Positions 44,698-55,115 of a stretch of 64,000 bases of DNA are shown here, one piece after another. The notes beneath the pieces were generated by a model that was not told the origin of the DNA, made no database searches, and worked only from the letters and a program-made list of their open reading frames with translations. The position numbers and the translations under genes were made by a program. The stretch covers positions 44,857,944 through 44,921,943 of the forward strand of contig JAYGXS010000001.1 of the NCBI GenBank assembly GCA_036362985.1, read 5' to 3'. Source of the stretch: Ligula intestinalis. Taxonomy: Eukaryota > Platyhelminthes > Cestoda > Diphyllobothriidea > Diphyllobothriidae. Every line of letters begins with the position of its first letter. The first letter of the stretch is position 1.

Positions 44698-44890
44698 AGA
44701 CTCATCAAGTCTTCGTTTAAATTTTTCAACGCTTTCAGGCAGAACAGAAGAAGGTAGATTGTTCCAGTCTTCAATTACCCACTGAGAAACGAAATTGGCC
44801 TGAACTTCCGCCTTGTTGTAGTTTGTCTTCAGTTTGTTTTGTTGGCCTCGGAGACTTTTAGTTTTTGCCAATTCAAAAAAGGTTCAGCCA
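44698..44890 (-). mobile_element. CR1-like non-LTR 3' coding end
   Basis: The minus frame reads FFELAKTKSLRGQQNKLKTN, then ANFVSQWVIEDWNNLPSSVL and VEKFKRRLD. The 'LRGH...F..RV...WN.LP..VV...SV..FK..LD' pattern marks the C-terminus of CR1-type elements. It abuts the broken gypsy RT at 44,697. Confidence 0.75.
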
Positions 44891-46224
44891 CCTGAAGGAT
44901 ACACCTTACTTCCCTGTTGAGCATATTTCCTGTTACGACCCGCCTCTGGAATTCGTAATTAGCACGAACTCTGAACTAGCGCGACCGCCGTACCCGAGGC
45001 ATAGTGTGAGAGAAGCTATGGAAGTCAATCGACCACGAGGGATGAAGTGTATTAACACCAGCAATTCAGAGCAAATCACTGCGTCGGCGACAATGGGCCA
45101 ATCAGCTATGGCGAAAAAATAAATAGCTACGGTGCGCGCTCTCATTGCTATGGCCTGACAGTAGTTCTCCGACGCTTTTCTGTGCTGTGAACCATTGTGG
45201 GAATGTACGAATTCCCAGAATCTCCCCTTCAAGTAGATGAGTATTGGAGACAGTTTCCACCTTAAATGTGCGGGGCCAGGAGTTGTTACAAAAAGTGGTA
45301 CATGCGAAGGAGATGCAATATTCAACTCGGGATCTGATTGGTCTGCTGGAATGGCAAAGCTGTCAAGCAGGATGTTGAGAATGAGTGATGCACCTGATTT
45401 GGGTCCAGTGGAGTTGCTCCACGGCCACCATTGGACCTGATTGTGATGACGAACAAAGGTGTCAGCACCGATGCAGAGGATAGCCTACACTCATTGCAGA
45501 GGATACCCTACAAGATCACAGTCGATATTTTCCAAGCTCCTCTTACGACAGTTTTACATCGATATTCCCCGTCAATTATGACCTAGGACATTGTGGCTGA
45601 AACCATACGTGTAGAATTTCTTTCTGCGTCTCTGAAATTATTTTTCTCGCGTGGAAAATCGTTTGAAGTCGGAATTTAAGAAGATTTTGTTTTCGTACCG
45701 ATTTCTACTGAAACGCAACTTCTTCAAACCAACAGATTCGCAACAAAATCGCAGCCTAGTAAAAGACATCGTCAAGATCCGCATATTCTCGAGACCTTCA
45801 AAGGCTGAGTCGTTTCCCAATATTGAATACATTTTTACAAAAAAATTTAAAGTGCTTAATAACAAAAAGCTACAGTATTTGTTAAATTAACTTCGATTAT
45901 TTGTCATAAGTCATAGACTGAAAATCATATAAACTGGTTTTTTCTGAACGTAATAATTAATAAAGTTTGTTTAACAATTTTTAAGGCTTTTTAACAACCA
46001 ACTGCGGTAAAATCCTATAGGCTGAGTGTTTCTAGGCCTTCTCACATTTAAATCATATTTCCATCAAATTATGAGAAAAAATTACAGCTCATCGTAGGAT
46101 ATCTGCCCCCAGTCCCAAGCGGTGCCTGACCACACCTCCTAGCCAATGCCTTGATATCAACATGCAGCCCATTGTCAAAGCTAAGCAAATAAATTGATCT
46201 GCATTACAAAACTATGATGACTTC
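44891..46224. other. No recognised gene
   Basis: Frames up to 130 codons (44,933-45,325, minus) without a recognised motif. Confidence 0.4.
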
Positions 46225-47564
46225 ATGCTGAAGTTTGGATCTGTTTTGTCAATACTAAGAAACCTCTTTGAAGGTCAGTTATCCTATGTACATTCCCAAG
46301 ACTGCAAAAAGCTAGACTTCCTCTTCCATTTAATAACCACGGAAGCTTTTGATAGACAAAAGCGTAATTTTAACTTTTTACTTAAAAACACCACACTTAG
46401 TCGCCCTTTTGATATTGCAAGAGATTTTCTATGTTCGGCCGGGTTCGACTACAAATTGCGGAAGCAAAGTGCCTTCAATCGCGTAGCCAGAATCCGCCCA
46501 TCCTAGTTAAATCGTTTTCACCGATCGAGGTGGACTCAATCTTTGCACAACGCGGTCGCATTTCTCGATATTTGGAAATGAATAAAAGTTTCCTCTGCCG
46601 AGATCTTACACCAATGGAGCGAAGAAATGCGGCTCTCCAGTCAAATAGACCAATGACTTCTCCGCCTACCGTTCATAAGTCTGGTCGTAGACCCGATAGG
46701 GTCAATGCACATGCTAATCCTCCACCCCGGATATCTGGAAATACACCCGCTAACGTCAGTACATTCGTTATCCCTGCCCCCCGGATGTGTAGTCATAGTC
46801 CCGTTGCCATCAGTACACCTGCTATCCCAGTCTCCTGAATGTCTAGTCATAGGCCCATAAACATCAGTGCACCAATTAGCCCATCCCTCTAGAGGTCGGG
46901 ACCTGCAAGCCCCGCCACTCCACCATTTACTGCGATTACAACTAGTCTGAATACATTCTCTGTCCAACAATCGATAAATTCCGTTGCCTTTAACTTTGCA
47001 ACAAGCTCATAAATAATGTCGCCAACACCATCGAAAGCGTTTAGGCCGATCGCTTCCCCACCACAATCTAGCTCCTCCCTTGACCATGCGAGTCATGTGA
47101 TTCCCCCGTATAGTGCGTTATTGAACACGTCGGGCCCGAACCACGAAAAAATTAATGTGCACGGCAGCAACCCAAACTGGTTTAGTTTTCAATCTAATCG
47201 GAATTGCCGTACAGGAGATTCACTAATTAAGACTACCAGTCCTTACGCAAACGGCCCCAACACAAATTTTATGTCACCGTTCCCCCCTTCAGTTCCTTTA
47301 CCCACCCTCATCTACCCAAACCCGCAAACTTCTACATGCCTTCTAGCCTCCCCCATTCCTCCCAAATGGCCCAGAAGCTTATTTTGTCCATCCTCTCCTC
47401 ATTTTCCTATTCCAGAAAGTGAGTCCCTAGATATATCAGACCTAATCAGCCATCCATTTTTGGCTACCCATATACAAATAGCTCCATACCCATCAGTACT
47501 TATTCCCCAACTAACAATGGCCTACAGTTTGCCCACCCACCTTCAAATTCTTTTTTATAAATAA
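46225..47564 (+). pseudogene. Unassigned Pro/Ser/Thr-rich coding relic, possibly a retroelement ORF1
   Basis: Three plus frames follow in series: 46,225-46,506 (basic, KLDFLFHLITTEAFDRQKRN), 46,431-46,838 and 47,016-47,564 (182 codons, very rich in Pro and Ser). At 46,680-46,890 there is a degenerate tandem repeat of about 57-60 bp whose units read like RISGNTPANVSTFVIPAP, RMCSHSPVAISTPAIPVS and MSSHRPINISAPISPS. No zinc knuckle was seen. It could be ORF1 of a non-LTR element, but I cannot name it. Confidence 0.3.
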
Positions 47565-47647
47565 CAATAGCCATAGTCCGGTCATTCGAAACACACTTAT
47601 GTCATAATTCCAGGTCCGTTTTAAATAAAATGGCCCAACTTCGAGCT

Positions 47648-47666
47648 ATTATAATAATAATAATAT
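47648..47666. repeat. (TAA)n microsatellite, possible LINE tail
   Basis: Short TAA tract (TTATAATAATAATAATA). In minus orientation it follows the 3' UTR of the 48-50 kb element. Confidence 0.5.
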
Positions 47667-47684
47667 GTTTATTATGCCAGTTTA

Positions 47685-47885
47685 CAGGCAATTGTAAAGA
47701 GTTGGTAATGCACCTCTTGGGCGCCTTCCAACACCTCGAAGACCGGAAAAAACCTAAAACAAACTCCCTATGTTGCAGCCAATATTGGTTTTGTTTCAGG
47801 TTTTTTGTTTTGTCAATACTGGGCGAGATAGGGAGTTTGTTTCAAGTGAAAAAAACCTGCCTTCAAAGGTATGATAAAAACGGAA
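47685..47885 (-). repeat. Conserved foldback block in non-LTR 3' UTR, copy 1
   Basis: The arms AAACAAACTCCCTAT (left, about 47,757-47,771) and ATAGGGAGTTTGTTT (right, about 47,828-47,842) sit within a longer inverted repeat, 47,745-47,787 against 47,814-47,858. A second copy lies at 60,015-60,210, again just 3' of a minus-strand non-LTR RT. Confidence 0.7.
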
Positions 47886-48106
47886 TAAATGTACAGTTGT
47901 AAGCTGAGTTGACTCATCAGCAGGAGAACTGTTTCATATCGTTTAAAACATTAGTTCCAGACGGAGAGGGTTGGCACAAGAACACAGTGTTCTCAGTCTT
48001 CCTTCAATGGTTGTCGGCAAAAGTTGCGCGCTATCGGCTGAAAGGTTAGCAGACTGCGGGCTGCTGCTTCAGCCGCATTATCTTCAGCAGTGAAGCCTGG
48101 CGGGGT

Positions 48107-50611
48107 TCAAAGTCCACGGACGCCATCAGAGTGAAAAAGAGATTCCACCGAGTCAGCACCCAAAATTCGTGAAAGTTGTCCTGAATGTAGAAAACTAGTT
48201 ATAGCTCTCTTAAACATAGGGTAGTTTTGCTGAGTTTTAATACTTTTGGGCAGCTTATTCCAGATTGATATGGCATTTACTGAAAAGAATTGCCGGTACT
48301 TAACTGTGCGTGCCATAGGAAGAAATAAAAATACGTCTCGATGACTGGCGCGTCGAGAGTGCTCAAGCTGCCTTATTGTACTAAGAGGATTAAAGGTTTG
48401 ACCATTCGAAAGTTTAAACAGTAAAAATAGACCCTTCTGCAATCGACGAAGCCATAGGGGATCCAGCTTTATAAGTTCGCACCTTTGTTGGTAGGTTAAG
48501 TTACGGTGTTCTGTAGTGAAAACTCTTCTAGTGAAGAAGTGCTGCACCGATTCTTTTTTCTTCCGTTCACTAGTGCGCAGAAGACTGAATAAGGGTGAGC
48601 AGCATTCAAGACTAGGTCTCACGTAAATATTATAAAGGCTAGTTCTAACCTTGATAGTCTTAAAATTTCTAAGGATAAATCCGGTGGTTCGGCGTGCTTT
48701 CGAGACTATCAGGGCACAGTGCTCTGACAAATTGAGACTATTAGAGTAGGATATGCCCAAATCCTTGATAACTCCTGGGAAATTTAATTCGTGGCCGTCA
48801 ATGCTTAATTCCGGTTGATGATCGTCGCCAACAACCATAACGGAACATTTGTGCCATGAAAGGGTGAGGCGCCATGTGCAACACCACTGGGCGAAGGCCT
48901 GAAGATCCTTTTTTATCAGCTCGAGTACGATGTTGCGATCTGCTGGTTTATATCGATAAGCGACTTTTAAATCATCAGCGTACATGAAGGGTCTGCCATA
49001 CTGAAAACAATCTGAAACGTCGTTGACAAACAGGCAAAATAGGAGCGGACCCAGTACACTACCCTGTATAACTCCACTCCTCACATGCGTGGGGTTGGAG
49101 ATAACATTCGAAATTTTTACTCGTTGTGTGCGAGCATCCAAATAGGAAGATATGAAGTTCAGAGGCTTGCTACCTATGCCGAAAGAGGCCAGTTTCAGAA
49201 GGAGGAGTTTATGATCGACCCGATCAAAGGCCTTAGTAAAATCAAAATAGACGCGATAAGTGGCAAAACCGCTGTCTCTAGATTGCAGCACATAATCAAA
49301 GAAAGAGAGCTGACAGGTGTCACAAGATCGTTTCTCGAGAAAGCCATGTTGAGCTGTACTGAGCAGGTTGTTCTCTGTCAAGTGACGCATCATCTTTTCT
49401 TTGATTAAGGTCTCCAAGATCTTCGATGCTGCGGGAAGTGTATTTATTGGCCTAAAGTTGTCGAATGATGTCGATCGGCCATGCTTGCGAATAGGCATTA
49501 TGTGCGATTCCTTCCACAACGAAGGAAAGGTTTCGCTCTCAAGAGCAAGATTAAATACCTTACAAAGAATAGACGGAAAGATATCATTCGCTTCAGCTTT
49601 TAGAAGGCTAACTGGGACGCCATCTGGTCCTGGACTATAGGATTGGCGATAACGACGAATGGCTACAGTCACATCCCAGACGGTAAAACTTATGGTTTCG
49701 AGTATGGCACCCGTCCAAGCCTGGATAACCGGAGGTGCAGCGAACGAGCTTTCACTAAAAGTTTTGGATAGGAACGCATTGAAGCTATCGGCGGTCAACT
49801 TAGCGTCAGCTATGGGGTTTCCTAAAGCATCTTGAAGTATGGGGTGTTGCGTTTTCCTCTGCGCTTTTACTGTACGCGAAAAGAGTTTCGCAACATTAAG
49901 GGAAGGGTTTTCAGCGAAATGAGCCTCATCGGCTATCTGCTTTTCTTCGGAGAGCTTCTTAGCCTGCTCAAAGATCAGTGTGATCAAGGGCAGAACGGAA
50001 GTGTCGTTCTGCCGATGCAAATGACGAGAGAGTTTACGCAGCCTACGACGGAAAGACAGAGGAAGGTACACTTCATCCTTGACATGTATTACTTTCTTAC
50101 GGGGGACAAAGTGGAGGATGAGTGGATCCAACACTTTGTACAGTGCATCGGTACAAACATTAACATCCAAACATTGGAAAAATTCAGACCAGTCGAGAGC
50201 GTTTAGATGTGCCAGTAGGTCAGCCGTGTTTGCTGATCGGAAGTCATGATAAAGACTACACTTTTGGGAAAATGTTTTATCCGCCTCCAGTTCTAGTTCA
50301 CTAACAACTGCAAGGTGGTCTGAACTCCCAAGTGCGTCTAAGGATGACACTGAAAGTGGTTCGCATCCCCTACAAAAAATAAGGTCGAGTATGTTTGCTC
50401 CTCGAGTGGGAAAATCAACTACCTGATCCCACATGCCGATATCTATTGCCTCAAGTAAGTTCTCGAACTTTGAAGGACCGGGTCGAACTTTGAAGGAGAT
50501 GATGCTTTCGAGATGATGCCCGATGTTGTAGGCGTAGCAGAACCTTGGACCCATCCAATCATTTCTGACTCCTCTCTTATCATAGACGAGTATGATCCGT
50601 ACAGAAGGCAA
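48107..50611 (-). CDS. Non-LTR retrotransposon polyprotein (endonuclease C-terminus + reverse transcriptase)
   Basis: 834 codons without a stop. From about residue 45: KFENLLEAIDIGMWDQVVDF, ILDLIFCRG and SSDHLAVVSEL, the C-terminal part of an apurinic-type endonuclease (the SDH catalytic motif is kept). RT follows: YSPGPDGVPVSLLK, FRPINTLPAASKILE, FDFTKAFDRVDH, SGVIQGSVLGPLLF and the catalytic MYADDLK at about residue 543. The C-terminus has SIWNKLPKSIKTQ.....FKRAI. The RT catalytic residues are intact. The start Met lies in non-homologous sequence, so the true N-terminus is lost. Reverse transcription of its own RNA at a nicked target would be the family role. CR1/Jockey group; exact clade not assigned. 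Confidence 0.9.
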   Translation of the reverse strand: MPSVRIILVYDKRGVRNDWMGPRFCYAYNIGHHLESIISFKVRPGPSKFENLLEAIDIGMWDQVVDFPTRGANILDLIFCRGCEPLSVSSLDALGSSDHLAVVSELELEADKTFSQKCSLYHDFRSANTADLLAHLNALDWSEFFQCLDVNVCTDALYKVLDPLILHFVPRKKVIHVKDEVYLPLSFRRRLRKLSRHLHRQNDTSVLPLITLIFEQAKKLSEEKQIADEAHFAENPSLNVAKLFSRTVKAQRKTQHPILQDALGNPIADAKLTADSFNAFLSKTFSESSFAAPPVIQAWTGAILETISFTVWDVTVAIRRYRQSYSPGPDGVPVSLLKAEANDIFPSILCKVFNLALESETFPSLWKESHIMPIRKHGRSTSFDNFRPINTLPAASKILETLIKEKMMRHLTENNLLSTAQHGFLEKRSCDTCQLSFFDYVLQSRDSGFATYRVYFDFTKAFDRVDHKLLLLKLASFGIGSKPLNFISSYLDARTQRVKISNVISNPTHVRSGVIQGSVLGPLLFCLFVNDVSDCFQYGRPFMYADDLKVAYRYKPADRNIVLELIKKDLQAFAQWCCTWRLTLSWHKCSVMVVGDDHQPELSIDGHELNFPGVIKDLGISYSNSLNLSEHCALIVSKARRTTGFILRNFKTIKVRTSLYNIYVRPSLECCSPLFSLLRTSERKKKESVQHFFTRRVFTTEHRNLTYQQRCELIKLDPLWLRRLQKGLFLLFKLSNGQTFNPLSTIRQLEHSRRASHRDVFLFLPMARTVKYRQFFSVNAISIWNKLPKSIKTQQNYPMFKRAITSFLHSGQLSRILGADSVESLFHSDGVRGL

Positions 50612-50624
50612 CTATTTCCCTACA

Positions 50625-51240
50625 CTGGATCGGACGAGCGTTCAAAATCTTTCCACCTGAACTCTTCGGAAAAAATATTTGCGCCTTTGTGAGACCAAAT
50701 CTTGAATACGGAATGCCAGTTTGGACACCGTGTTTGAAGAAAGATATGGAGCCTCTTGAACAAGTGCAACGCAGGGTGACAAAGATGGTCGATGGTCTCA
50801 GGGACTTACCATACCAGGAGAGATCGATCAAACTTGACCTTTTTCCTTTGTCCTACAGGAACGTTCAGAGCAGTCTGCTCTGGACATTCCGGATACTCCG
50901 GGGCCACATTTCCTCCCTAAAATTGGAGGATTTCTTCCAATTAGCCAGCACTACTCACCTGCGTGGCCATCCTTACAAGGTCACAAACGAGCGCACCCGA
51001 TTAGACCTCCAAAAATATTTATTTAGTCAACGCGTGGCCCGGCCTTGGAACTTGCTACCACACGAGACGGTTTCCGCTGACACAATTGCTGAGTTTAAAA
51101 GAAGACTCGATATGATTTTATTTGACAAAAGGCGACTTTTACAACATTATTTCCTACTGCCAGCACTATGAAAAACTTTTCTGGTTTTAGACCGTTTTCC
51201 TTCTATTCCGTGAAAATTCACTCGAAATTCTGTCATGCTA
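50625..51240 (+). mobile_element. CR1-like non-LTR 3' end (coding 50,689-51,171)
   Basis: 160 codons: FVRPNLEYGMPVWTPCLKKD, EPLEQVQRRVTKMVDGLRDL, FPLSYRNVQSSLLWTFRILR, THLRGHPYKVTN and FSQRVARPWNLLPHETV, the thumb and C-terminus of a CR1-type RT ('VRP.LEYG...W.P....D...LE.VQRR.TK', 'WN.LP'). It is 5' truncated at about 50,625, where it meets the truncated 5' end of the minus-strand element. Intact to its own stop. Confidence 0.85.
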
Positions 51241-51681
51241 TCATATGTGCTCCTCCCGACTGTACATAAACTGTAAGAACAACCTTGTTTGCATTAAATT
51301 AATAGGGTCCTCAAGGGCATTTCTTGCCTGTTATCCTTAAATATACATATACACTCTCTGAAACGCATAATGAACTAAGGAGGAAGCAGTGGAAAAAAGC
51401 TCCTACCAGTAAAACTGGGACAGAGCTCAGCGAACCCTCACTTAAAAAGAAAAAAACGTAGGAGCAAAAAACTGCTTCTACAAAATTAAGGAAATTGGTT
51501 GATAGGATTGATTATAATGCAATGAGACAGGACTGTTGATGAGAATGTATGAGGGTTGGAAACGGATTTGCGACGGACCACCGCGTAAATCAGTAAATTA
51601 CGATTATTAACTATTTCTAACCGCGGAATTTCGTTTGCTGAAGGTGAAATTTTACGCGCCAATTAGAAATCTGCACGAATC
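51241..51681. other. CR1 3' UTR and spacer
   Basis: AT-rich with no frame; the first ~100 bases are probably the 3' UTR of the preceding fragment. Confidence 0.4.
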
Positions 51682-52088
51682 TGTAACGTCCGAGTGGGGC
51701 CAGCCAAACGGGTTGTTAGAAGCTGAAATTGGAATCAGTGGAGGTTGCACGGGTTTGGGTCTTTCACAGAAGATGCTCCCTAAGAGATTATCCATCTCAT
51801 CAGAAGGAGAATTATGATTATCTCCGAAAGAATCCCTGAGAAAATCCGAGAATGTTGAGAATGGATTAAAGTTTATTGTACGAATAACCGTGCAGAAAAA
51901 TATAGATGAAAAGGGTAGTAAAAAACGTAAGACTTAACGTTTGGACGGAGAATGGGACGAAGGAGTAACAAAAAATCCGCCGACGCAAACACAACCGCGA
52001 GCCGTGACTTCTCCTACAAAACCAAAAATTGTTCCAGACAACCACAAAAACCAATTAAAACAAACGAGGGTCAGGGTGGTTCGTTACA
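51682..52088 (-). repeat. 3' LTR of gypsy element 2
   Basis: 407 bp, near identical to 56,370-56,776. Preceded on the minus strand by the polypurine tract at 52,091-52,104. Confidence 0.9.
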
Positions 52089-52090
52089 TA

Positions 52091-52104
52091 GCCCCCCTCC
52101 TAAG
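52091..52104 (-). other. Polypurine tract of gypsy element 2
   Basis: The minus strand reads CTTAGGAGGGGGGC immediately before the LTR. Confidence 0.6.
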
Positions 52105-52214
52105 ATGTAGCACTGTCCTCAATGCTGGTGTCAGCTAGGGGGGAGGGGACGGTGACCTCTAATGCTACCGGAGGAACTAGGTCAGGGGAGACTATGCGGA
52201 GGGAAACGTCGTCG

Positions 52215-53924
52215 TCATAGGCGTCGATGTCGATGCGAGGTGAGGATACGGTAATCTCGGAGGCGACAGGGGGGAGTTGGTTGGGGGGAAGGATGGGTAG
52301 GGAGTCGGGGGTGCAGATGGGGGGTCGGCTGTGGTAGTTTATCAAAATGAGCCGTGAACGGGGGGCGGGAAGGATTCGAGGCGTCAAGTAAGAGGAGAGT
52401 GGTTGGGGACATAATGTCGACGACGCGGAAGGGTCCGGTCCAGGGGTATTGAAACTTGGAAGATGCGCCGCGGCGACGGGAGGTATGCTTGTACATGACG
52501 AGATCATACAACTGGAAAGGGTTACCCACGATACGGCGGTCGAAGTAATCTTTCTGATGTTCAGCGGAAGTGCCTAGTGTTCGCCGGGTGGCATTGTGAG
52601 CGCAACGGATGGTCTCTCGTAGCTGGACGGCATAGGGATTGATGGAGGTAGGGTCGGAGGTGTGGAGCGAGTAACAAAGGTCGGTGGGTAGGCGGAGGTC
52701 TCGGCCGGTCCAGAGGTAGTCTGGTGTAAAACCGGTGGAGGAGTGCACAGACCTCCGGTAAGTGAGCAAACACAGGGGAAGTTGAACGTCCCAATCTCTC
52801 TCGTGAACGTCCTTGGAAAAGGCGAGAAGGAGGCCATGTAGGGTGCGATTAGTGCGTTCTATGAGCCCGTTGCCTTCGGGGTGGTAGGGAGTGGTGCGGG
52901 TCTTGTTTACTCCAAGAATGGAACAAACATCTTGGAATAGCTGGGAGTCGAAATTACTTCCGCGATCGGTATGGAAGGCTGTTGGAGATCCCCAACGGCT
53001 AATCCAGGTGCAGCTCACCGCGTTAGCTACCGTGGAGGCCTTCTGGTCGTACAATGGGACGGCTTCAACCCATTTGGTGAAATAATCGACCATGACCAAA
53101 ACATGGGTGTAACCGCGGAAGGAGGTAGATAGGGGGCCGATTATGTCCAGACCGACACGTTCACCCGGAAAACTGGTGGTCATGGGTTGGAGAGGAGCTC
53201 AGGGTGTCGGAGAGGGATATTTGTAAGAGGCACAGGTGGAACAGCTCTGACAGAAGTGGATCACGGAAGAACGCATTTGGGGCCACCAAAAACGGGCATG
53301 GGCAGCCAGGTCGGTCTGGCGTTGCCCACAGTGACCGAGCTCCTTATAGAGATCAATTAGGACGGGGTCGATGAGGCAGCCGGGTACGACGGGTCGTAAA
53401 TGATGGGAGTCGGGGTCTCACAGGAAAAGAACGTCGTTCTTTGTGAGAAAGTGGGGCCATTGTTGAAGGAGGAGACGGGCCCTAGCACTAGAACCGCGCA
53501 TCTCGCGTTCAGTGGGTTTGGGAAGACCGGAGGAAAGGTGTCGATAGATGGTGGCGGTGTCGGAGCCTTGCGTGGAGGACCATTCGAAACGGGTGGTCTC
53601 CGGAAAGACCAGTGCATTGACGGACTCGGCGGGGTCTGGGGTATCGAGGGTGGAGTTGGTGGGTAGACGGGATAGGGCGTCGGCATTGTTGTGGCGGGGC
53701 CCCGGGCGATAAACACAGTCGTAATTAAAGTCTTGAAGGAACTCCTGCCAACGTGCAAGTTGGTGCATAGGGTCCTTAAGAGACTGGAGCCATTGTAGGG
53801 CGCGGTGATCCGTACGGATGATGAAGTGTTTACCCAGTAATAGATGTCTGAACTGTCGGACGAAAGTCACGACAGCCAAAAGTTCCCTGCGGGTAACGCT
53901 GTAGTTACGCTGGGTCCTTGACAA
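52215..53924 (-). pseudogene. pol: pol C-terminal half: RNase H and integrase
   Basis: 53,924-53,418: RNase H (YSVTRRELLAVVTFVRQFRH, IRTDHRALQWL, NADALSRLP). In the same frame, across a TGA, comes the integrase HHCC region (ELGHCGQRQTDLAAHARFWW, then CQSCSTCASYK). A second TGA follows near 53,212, then the catalytic core with DDE residues in RVGLDIIGPL, HTDRGSNFD and EGNGLIERTN, and an SH3-like end (YPWTGPFRVVDI). Both breaks are single nonsense codons in an otherwise continuous frame, so the damage is slight. The family function is insertion of element cDNA. Confidence 0.9.
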
Positions 53925-54229
53925 GGTATTACTGGCGAAGCAAATGGGATGTTAGACACCGTTCTTGTCAGGTTGGGATAGCACGGCGCCTATAGCAGAC
54001 CCGCTGGCGTCGGTGTCCAGAATGAACTCCGGTGCATCCGCAGCGACATTAGGGAACGCTAGTACCGGTGCAGAGCAGAGGGCACCACGCAGGTCGCTAA
54101 AAGCAGTCATGCAGTCGGCAGACCAAACGAAGGGACAATTTTTTCTGGGTTAATTTATGAAGGGGGAAGCGATGTGTGCGAAGTTACGGATGAAGTGGCG
54201 GTAGTAAGACATGAGACCGAGGAAACTTC
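53925..54229 (-). pseudogene. RT-RNase H connection, frameshifted
   Basis: Minus frames carry the linker (LRSFLGLMSYYRHFIRNFAH and the first RNase H strand), but with frame changes relative to both neighbours. Confidence 0.6.
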
Positions 54230-55115
54230 TCAGTTCTGTCTGGTTGGAGGGCACTGGCCATGTACGGATAAGTTGCACGCAGTCGTGAAGATGTGCGAAG
54301 TGACCAGGGGATATGTGGTGACCCAGATACTCAACTTCGAGGCAGAGGAAAAGGCATTTTTTGGATTAAGGGTAAGACTAGAATCGCGTAAAGCTTCTAG
54401 GATGAGGCGGAGATTAGAATTATGTTGTGCGACCGAGTCCCCGAAAACGATGATATCGTCGAGGTAAACAAGGCAGGTGTTAGGGACCAGATGTCTAAGG
54501 ACCCGAAACATCAGCCACTGGAAAGTTGCCGCGGCGTTGCACAGGCCGAAAGGCACAGTCTGGAATTCAAAGAGGCCTTGTGGAACGGTAAAGGCCGTCT
54601 TCTGGCGGTCGTTAGGGTGCACCTCTACTTGCCAGTAGCCGGACTTGAGGTCAAGGGTAGAGAACCACCGGGCGTTACCGAGGGACTCCAGCGTATCATC
54701 GAGTCGGGGAAGTGGAAGGGAGTCGCGCGTCGTGACGGCGTTCAGACGACGATAGTCGATGCACAGCCGCAATGAGCCATCCTTCTTGGGGACAATGGCA
54801 ATCGGGGAGGCCCAGGGTGAGGACGAAGGTTGGATGATCTTATGCTTAAGCATGTCGCTTAATAGCTTATCGACCTCGGCGCGGTAGTGGACAGGAATAC
54901 GGCGGGGGGGGGGGGTTGCCATACCGGTTTGGCGTCACCGGTGTCGATACGATGTTGCACGAGGTGGGTACGGCCGAGGGAATCGGTGGATCAGGAGAAG
55001 AGGTCAGGGAATTGGGAGGGGAGGTCGCGAAGCTGGTGCACGGCATCAGGGTCAACGGAGTCTGTAGGTGGAAGGATATCGTCAAGGGAGTTGGGGACGA
55101 GAGTGACTGCGGCCA
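54230..55115 (-). pseudogene. pol: Reverse transcriptase of gypsy element 2
   Basis: 230 open codons from 54,922: [68 protein letters not shown] and the catalytic LVYLDDIIVFG are all present. The frame enters from upstream (HRIDTGDAKPV) and is disrupted at a run of G (minus strand C) near 54,904, a likely slippage or sequencing-error site. Confidence 0.9.

Larger units (their letters stand above)
47640..50611 (-). mobile_element. CR1/Jockey-type non-LTR retrotransposon, 5'-truncated
   Basis: Contains the 834-codon ORF (48,107-50,611), a 3' UTR with a conserved hairpin (47,745-47,858), and an ATT-type microsatellite (47,648-47,666 on the plus strand as TAA repeats), which is a plausible 3' tail. 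The N-terminal half of the endonuclease is missing, so it cannot move on its own. The 5' border near 50,611-50,625 abuts an oppositely oriented non-LTR fragment. Confidence 0.8.

Noticed and set aside
50689..51171. Host protein with 160 codons
   Set aside because: The sequence is the standard CR1-type RT C-terminus (LEYGMPVW, LEQVQRR, WNLLP).
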